64,000 bases of DNA, taken from the NCBI RefSeq assembly GCF_039975415.1, contig NZ_JBDWHD010000014.1; one strand, 5' to 3'. This DNA is from Ascidiaceihabitans sp039975415. Its GTDB lineage: Bacteria > Pseudomonadota > Alphaproteobacteria > Rhodobacterales > Rhodobacteraceae. The position numbers and the translations under genes are program-made. Positions 60,261 through 64,000 of this stretch are shown in pieces; the first letter of the stretch is position 1; the number at the start of each line of letters is the position of its first letter. The notes below the pieces were generated by a model. The model was not told the DNA's origin. It searched no databases and saw only the letters and a list, made by a program, of their open reading frames with translations.

Positions 60261-61717
60261 ATGCCCGCCGGAATATTCAATGGATCACGCTTGATCATCT
60301 TCGGTTTCGTCAACTCTTTCCACTTAGACAGCGCCACATTTCCAGACGGAAACGCCGGACGCGGCACGAACTTGCCCCGACCGGGCGATGGCTGAGAATT
60401 CTGTCCCCATGCCCAAATCACCTCACCGCGTGACAGGGTAAACCGTGATTGCGCCGTGACCTCGAACCCCTCAAACACGTTATAATCAAGGATCGAATGA
60501 TGGTTCGCAGGCGAAATCGTCTTGGTGATCTTCGGATCCCACACCACGATATCCGCATCCGCCCCTTCCACAATCGCACCCTTCTTGGGGTAGATATTCA
60601 AAATCTTCGCTGCATTGGTCGAGGTCGCCGCGACAAACTCATTCGGCGTCAAACGGCCCGTCTCGACCCCTTCGGTCCATAGCACGGCCAAGCGTTCCTC
60701 AAGTCCATTGGACCCATTGGGAATGATGCGAAAATCATCACGTCCTGCACGCTTTTGCGCCGTGTTAAACGCCGCATGATCCGTGGCCACAACCTGCAAA
60801 GACCCCGCCTGCAAGCCCGCCCACAGTGAATCCTGATGATCCTTAGACCGGAAGGGCGGCGACATCACACGGCGCGCGGCATGGTCCCAATCCTTGTTGA
60901 AATACTCGCTTTCATCCAAGGTCAAAAACTGGATCAAAGGCTCCCCATAAACACGCATCCCTTTCTGACGGGCACGGCGAATGGCCTCATGGGTCTGCTC
61001 GCAGGACACATGCACAATGTACAAAGGCACGCCCGCAGTGTCCGCAATCGTAATCGCGCGGTTAGCGGCCTCACCTTCCAACTCAGGGGGGCGGGAATAG
61101 GCGTGACCCTCAGGGCCAGTGATGCCTTCGTTAAAATACTTCTCCTGCAACTCGGCCACCAGATCGCCGTTCTCGGCATGGACCATCGGCAAGGCACCCA
61201 ACTCGGCGCAGCGCTTGAAGGACGCAAACATCTCGTCGTCCTCGATCATCAACGCGCCCTTGTAGGCCATGAAGTGCTTGAACGAATTCACACCCATCTC
61301 GACCGCATCTTTCATGCCGTTGAACACATCCTCGTTCCAACCAGTAATGGCCATGTGATAGCCCACATCGGAACAAATCTGCGGGGCGGACTTGCGGTGC
61401 CACTCGTTGATGGCGTTCTTCAAATCACCATCGGCGCCGGGCAAACAGAAATCCACAACCATTGTTGTGCCACCAACAGCCGCCGCCCAAGTGCCCGTTT
61501 CAAAGGTTTCAGCGGCAGTTGTCCCCATAAATGGCATCTCAAGATGTGTATGAGGATCAATACCGCCTGGAATGACATAGGCACCCTCAGCATCAATATA
61601 TTCATCTCCAACCAAATCTTCCCCGATTTGCTTGATGACCTCACCCTCAATCAAAACATCCGCCTTGTACGTGCGATCCGCTGTACAGACCAAACCACCT
61701 TTGATTACCTTGCTCAT
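60257..61717 (-). CDS. hydA: Dihydropyrimidinase
   Basis: 486 residues. Opens the dihydropyrimidine ring to N-carbamoyl-beta-amino acid, step two of reductive pyrimidine breakdown. Zinc-site motifs are seen in order: GGIDPHTHLEMPFMG (His pair), SFKHFMAYKGALM (the carboxylated Lys), MVHAENGDL, YIVHVSCEQT and VVATDHAAFN. IIPNGSNGLEERL is the usual substrate loop. The C-terminus extends some residues with a swap-tail-like segment. Follows a 108-residue unknown gene after a spacer with two hairpins. Confidence 0.95.
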   Translation of the reverse strand: MSKVIKGGLVCTADRTYKADVLIEGEVIKQIGEDLVGDEYIDAEGAYVIPGGIDPHTHLEMPFMGTTAAETFETGTWAAAVGGTTMVVDFCLPGADGDLKNAINEWHRKSAPQICSDVGYHMAITGWNEDVFNGMKDAVEMGVNSFKHFMAYKGALMIEDDEMFASFKRCAELGALPMVHAENGDLVAELQEKYFNEGITGPEGHAYSRPPELEGEAANRAITIADTAGVPLYIVHVSCEQTHEAIRRARQKGMRVYGEPLIQFLTLDESEYFNKDWDHAARRVMSPPFRSKDHQDSLWAGLQAGSLQVVATDHAAFNTAQKRAGRDDFRIIPNGSNGLEERLAVLWTEGVETGRLTPNEFVAATSTNAAKILNIYPKKGAIVEGADADIVVWDPKITKTISPANHHSILDYNVFEGFEVTAQSRFTLSRGEVIWAWGQNSQPSPGRGKFVPRPAFPSGNVALSKWKELTKPKMIKRDPLNIPAGI

Positions 61718-61767
61718 CTCAGACTTCCCTTCGATCCAATTTCATCTCGCCCGAAAAACCTCGGGGT

Positions 61768-61812
61768 TTGGGGCAGAGCCCCAACAGAACAAAAACTTCG
61801 GGGCAAAGCCCC
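61768..61812. repeat. Two tandem GC-rich hairpins in the operon spacer
   Basis: Hairpin 1 pairs TTGGGGC (61768-61774) with GCCCCAA (61778-61784). Hairpin 2 pairs GGGGC (61800-61804) with GCCCC (61808-61812). The units are near copies (CGGGG..GGGGCAGAGCCCCAA and CGGGGCAAAGCCCCA), separated by an A-rich patch. They resemble the short repetitive hairpins found between genes in roseobacters and may tune mRNA stability upstream of dihydropyrimidinase. Confidence 0.7.
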
Positions 61813-61815
61813 ACC

Positions 61816-62142
61816 TCAGACTGATCCATAACAGCCCATTGCCGGCCCATGCACCCCAATGTCCAAAGGACCAAAATCGCTTTCCACACACAGCGAAAAA
61901 TACCCCGCAACCGGCATATAAACCACGCGATACGTGCCATCGGTCCGCGTCACAGTCCAACAGGTTTGCGTCACACCACCACTGAACTTCACAGTGGTTT
62001 CAAAGGGGCTCACCAACGCCGCACGAAATGCATCCAGATGTCGCAGGTCGCGATCCGTTTCGATGCGTGCAGTGTCGATTTCCGCCTGCACGAGACCTGA
62101 AACCCGTTCCGCAACGCTTAGATCAGGGTCCAGCAATTTCAC
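61816..62142 (-). CDS. Hypothetical protein in the pyrimidine operon
   Basis: 108 residues starting at GTG 62140-62142, overlapping the amidase stop as GTGA. Sequence: LDPDLSVAERVSGLVQAEIDTARIETDRDLRHLDAFRAALVSPFETTVKF, then a beta-rich end TQTCWTVTRTDGTYRVVYMPVAGYFSLCVESDFGPLDIGVHGP. No signal peptide, no membrane segment, no family recognised. Its coupling to the amidase implies a related role. Confidence 0.68.
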   Translation of the reverse strand: MKLLDPDLSVAERVSGLVQAEIDTARIETDRDLRHLDAFRAALVSPFETTVKFSGGVTQTCWTVTRTDGTYRVVYMPVAGYFSLCVESDFGPLDIGVHGPAMGCYGSV

Positions 62143-63389
62143 CCAACTATCTCCGCTGTCTCCACAACCGCATGCATCAACACATCCGTGCCAGCCATCG
62201 CCCAGTCACGGGAAATCTCTTCAGCCTCGTTGTGAGATAACCCATCTACACACGGACACATCACCATCGCCGTAGGGGCGACGCGGTTGATCCAGCACGC
62301 ATCATGGCCCGCCCCCGAAATCAAATCCATGTGGGTATAGCCAAGGCGCTCCGCCGCAGACCGCACGGCCCCAACACAGCCTTCATCAAAAGCCACAGGA
62401 TCAAACCCGCCAACCTTTTCAAACGCGATCTCAAGGCCCATGTCATCGGCGATTGCCTGCGCCTCGATACGCAAACGGGCTTCCATATCCTCGATCACCG
62501 ACAGTTCGGGCGACCGGAAATCCACCGTAAACACAACCTGTCCCGGAATGACATTGCGCGAGTTCGGATAGACATCGATATGCCCTGCCGCCCCCACCGC
62601 ATGGGGCGCATGGGACCACGCAATCTCGTCTACCTTTTCCAGAATACGCGCCATACCAAGCCCGGCATTTTTTCGCATCGGCATCGGGGTGGAACCTGTG
62701 TGGGAATCCTTGCCCGTCACGGTGATTTGCGTCCATGACAGGCCTTGCCCATGGGTCACAACGCCGATGTCGCGCCCTTCGGCTTCCAGAATTGGGCCCT
62801 GTTCGATGTGCAACTCAAAGAAAGCGTGCATCTTGCGGGCGCCAACCTCTTCTTCGCCGCGCCAGCCGATACGTGACAACTCATCTCCGAACTTTTTACC
62901 TTCCGCGTCAACACGATCATACGCCCAATCCTGCGTGTGAATACCCGCAAAAACGCCAGACGAAAGCATGGCGGGCGCGTAACGCGTGCCTTCTTCATTG
63001 GTGAAATTGGTGACTACAATGGGGTGCTTTGTCTGCACATCCAAATCATTCAAGGTGCGGATCACTTCAAGCCCTGCAAGGACGCCTAAAACCCCATCAT
63101 ACTTGCCGCCTGTGGGTTGTGTGTCCAAATGCGAACCCACATAAACTGGCAATGCATCAGGATCAGTGCCTTCACGACGGGCAAACATGTTGCCCATCTG
63201 GTCCAACCCCATAGAACACCCTGCCGCCTCGCACCACGACTGAAACAATGCGCGACCTTCGCCGTCTTCGTCCGTCAGGGTCTGACGGTTGTTTCCACCC
63301 GCAACCCCCGGTCCAATTTTGGCCATTTCCATCAGGCTGTCCCACAGCCGATCGGCATTGATTCTTAGATTTTCTCCCGGCGCTGGCAT
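62139..63389 (-). CDS. N-carbamoyl-beta-alanine/ureidopropionase-type amidohydrolase
   Basis: 416 residues. M20-family Zn amidase of the hydantoinase/carbamoylase group. Motifs: YVGSHLDTQPTGGKYDGVLGVLAGLEVIRTL with the metal-binding His and Asp, TNFTNEEGTRYAPAMLSSGVFAG with the Glu pair, ELHIEQGPILEAEGRDIGVV, SHTGSTPM and SGAGHDACWINRVAPTAMVMCPCVDGLSHNEAEEIS. It releases ammonia and CO2 from N-carbamoyl-beta-alanine, step three of the pathway. ATG 63387-63389 follows a perfect GGAGG site; the frame opens further upstream. First gene of the operon. Confidence 0.92.
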   Translation of the reverse strand: MPAPGENLRINADRLWDSLMEMAKIGPGVAGGNNRQTLTDEDGEGRALFQSWCEAAGCSMGLDQMGNMFARREGTDPDALPVYVGSHLDTQPTGGKYDGVLGVLAGLEVIRTLNDLDVQTKHPIVVTNFTNEEGTRYAPAMLSSGVFAGIHTQDWAYDRVDAEGKKFGDELSRIGWRGEEEVGARKMHAFFELHIEQGPILEAEGRDIGVVTHGQGLSWTQITVTGKDSHTGSTPMPMRKNAGLGMARILEKVDEIAWSHAPHAVGAAGHIDVYPNSRNVIPGQVVFTVDFRSPELSVIEDMEARLRIEAQAIADDMGLEIAFEKVGGFDPVAFDEGCVGAVRSAAERLGYTHMDLISGAGHDACWINRVAPTAMVMCPCVDGLSHNEAEEISRDWAMAGTDVLMHAVVETAEIVG

Positions 63390-63425
63390 AACGACCTCCG
63401 TACTGGACTCTGTGCTGGCTTGTTT

Positions 63426-63441
63426 TTTACCATTTGGTAAA
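63426..63441. promoter_or_regulatory. RutR-type operator
   Basis: Perfect dyad with TTTACCA (63426-63432) and TGGTAAA (63435-63441) around a 2-bp centre. It matches the form of the RutR consensus (TTGACCA-nn-TGGTCAA) apart from one base per arm. It lies between the divergent amidase and RutR-like genes, about 37 bp before the amidase start, where it would control the whole operon. Confidence 0.75.
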
Positions 63442-63542
63442 TACACGATTGCGATTAGGATCGAAGCTGTCAAGAACTGGTTTGCCAAATTCAACTAAGA
63501 CAGGCAACATATACTGTAAATTCAAGCACCAAGGACAGCCGT

Positions 63543-64000
63543 ATGAAGGAAAGCGCCCCGAAAAAGCCAAGCCGGATTCAATTGCGCAATCGAAGCCGGA
63601 TTATCGAAGCGGCGCTTGAAGTTTTTTCGCAGCATGGCTACCGCGGGGCGACATTGGATCAAATCGCGCGTGAAGCCGGGCTTAGCAAACCTAACATTCT
63701 GTATTACTTCGCCGGCAAGGAAGAAATTCACGTCACCTTGCTGAACCAGTTGATGGAAACATGGCTAGACCCTTTGATCGAAATGGATGCAAATGGCGAG
63801 CCACTGCAAGAACTGCTTGATTACGTGCAGCGGAAACTGGACATGGCGCGCGACCTGCCCCGCGAAAGCCGCTTGTTTGCGAACGAGATTCTACAAGGCG
63901 CCCCGCGGATGAAACCCCATTTGCACGCCAGCCTAAAGCCACTTTTTGATGAAAAATGTGCCGTGATCGAAGGCTGGATGGCCGAAGGGCGACTGGCGAA
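63543..64000 (+). CDS. rutR: RutR-like TetR-family regulator (partial)
   Basis: The first 152 residues are visible before the right edge. HTH: IQLRNRSRIIEAALEVFSQHGYRGATLDQIAREAGLSKPNILYYFAGKEEI. The next part, TWLDPLIEMDANGEPLQELLDYVQRKLDMARDLPRESRLFANEILQGAP and LFDEKCAVIEGWMAEGRLA, follows RutR closely (the E. coli uracil-sensing regulator). ATG 63543 begins the conserved part. Its position divergent from the pyrimidine operon and the RutR-style dyad support uracil- or thymine-controlled repression. Confidence 0.9.
   Translation, partial: MKESAPKKPSRIQLRNRSRIIEAALEVFSQHGYRGATLDQIAREAGLSKPNILYYFAGKEEIHVTLLNQLMETWLDPLIEMDANGEPLQELLDYVQRKLDMARDLPRESRLFANEILQGAPRMKPHLHASLKPLFDEKCAVIEGWMAEGRLA

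Noticed and set aside
1..64000. CRISPR arrays, rRNA genes and insertion sequences
   Set aside because: No regularly spaced repeats, rRNA signatures or transposase genes were seen in the window.

Overview
The window looks like chromosomal DNA from an alphaproteobacterium of the roseobacter group (Rhodobacteraceae). This is inferred from gene content rather than a database search: a class I lysyl-tRNA synthetase, an NDUFS4-like complex I accessory subunit, TRAP transporters, a DUF1045 phosphonate-linked protein, a glycine riboswitch in front of a DadA-type oxidase, and a RutR-type regulated pyrimidine operon. Most of the window is moderately GC-rich, compactly coded and rich in ATGA-type overlaps.

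Left third (1-28,000). A DUF1045 protein and a gamma-glutamyltransferase are followed by a three-gene Tad-type cluster (VWA-TadG plus two TadE-like pseudopilins). Next come glutamate dehydrogenase and an amino-acid module: an Asp/Glu racemase-like protein, a complete TRAP transporter (DctM, DctQ, DctP) and a D-amino acid dehydrogenase. A three-subunit membrane/periplasmic FAD dehydrogenase operon (c-type haem protein, FAD-SLDH-type small subunit, GMC large subunit), an SGNH hydrolase and a complete RND efflux operon (adaptor, pump, TolC-type channel) follow. A LysR regulator then faces an old yellow enzyme-cupin operon that ends in a decayed quinone oxidoreductase. A second gene remnant (exonuclease/RecQ-like) lies next to the LysR gene.

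Island (28,420-33,709). A 49-bp perfect direct repeat, whose right copy is the 3' part of an intact tRNA-Arg(UCU) gene, brackets about 5.3 kb of atypical DNA. It holds a truncated tyrosine integrase joined to a truncated replication-protein-like ORF, a Rap1a/Tai-like secreted protein, and a large AT-rich SIR2-like/P-loop NTPase (STAND-type) protein that resembles anti-phage sensors. Its SIR2 His position and its Walker B acidic position both look substituted. This is the best candidate for an unusual defence system in the window.

Middle (33,800-55,900). Mostly housekeeping and small conserved genes: uvrB, NDUFS4-like, lysK, nadD, ettA, dacB, an L,D-transpeptidase, a large parallel beta-helix protein, a TerB-like protein, a TetR/membrane-protein divergent pair, and a solo LuxR. 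A tandem glycine riboswitch precedes a second DadA-like oxidase. A divergent XRE regulator/LRAT-like protein pair shares a perfect operator buried in a strong-looking promoter; both proteins carry hydrophobic C-terminal tails.

Right end (55,900-64,000). A nine-gene leftward operon encodes reductive pyrimidine breakdown: an N-carbamoyl-beta-alanine amidase-like enzyme, dihydropyrimidinase, and a NMT1/THI5-type ABC transporter with two permeases, ATPase and binding protein. It also holds a GNAT enzyme and two small unknown proteins. A RutR-like TetR regulator is divergent from it, and a RutR-style palindrome lies between them. The operon ends at a good rho-independent terminator. The dihydropyrimidine dehydrogenase is not in the window.
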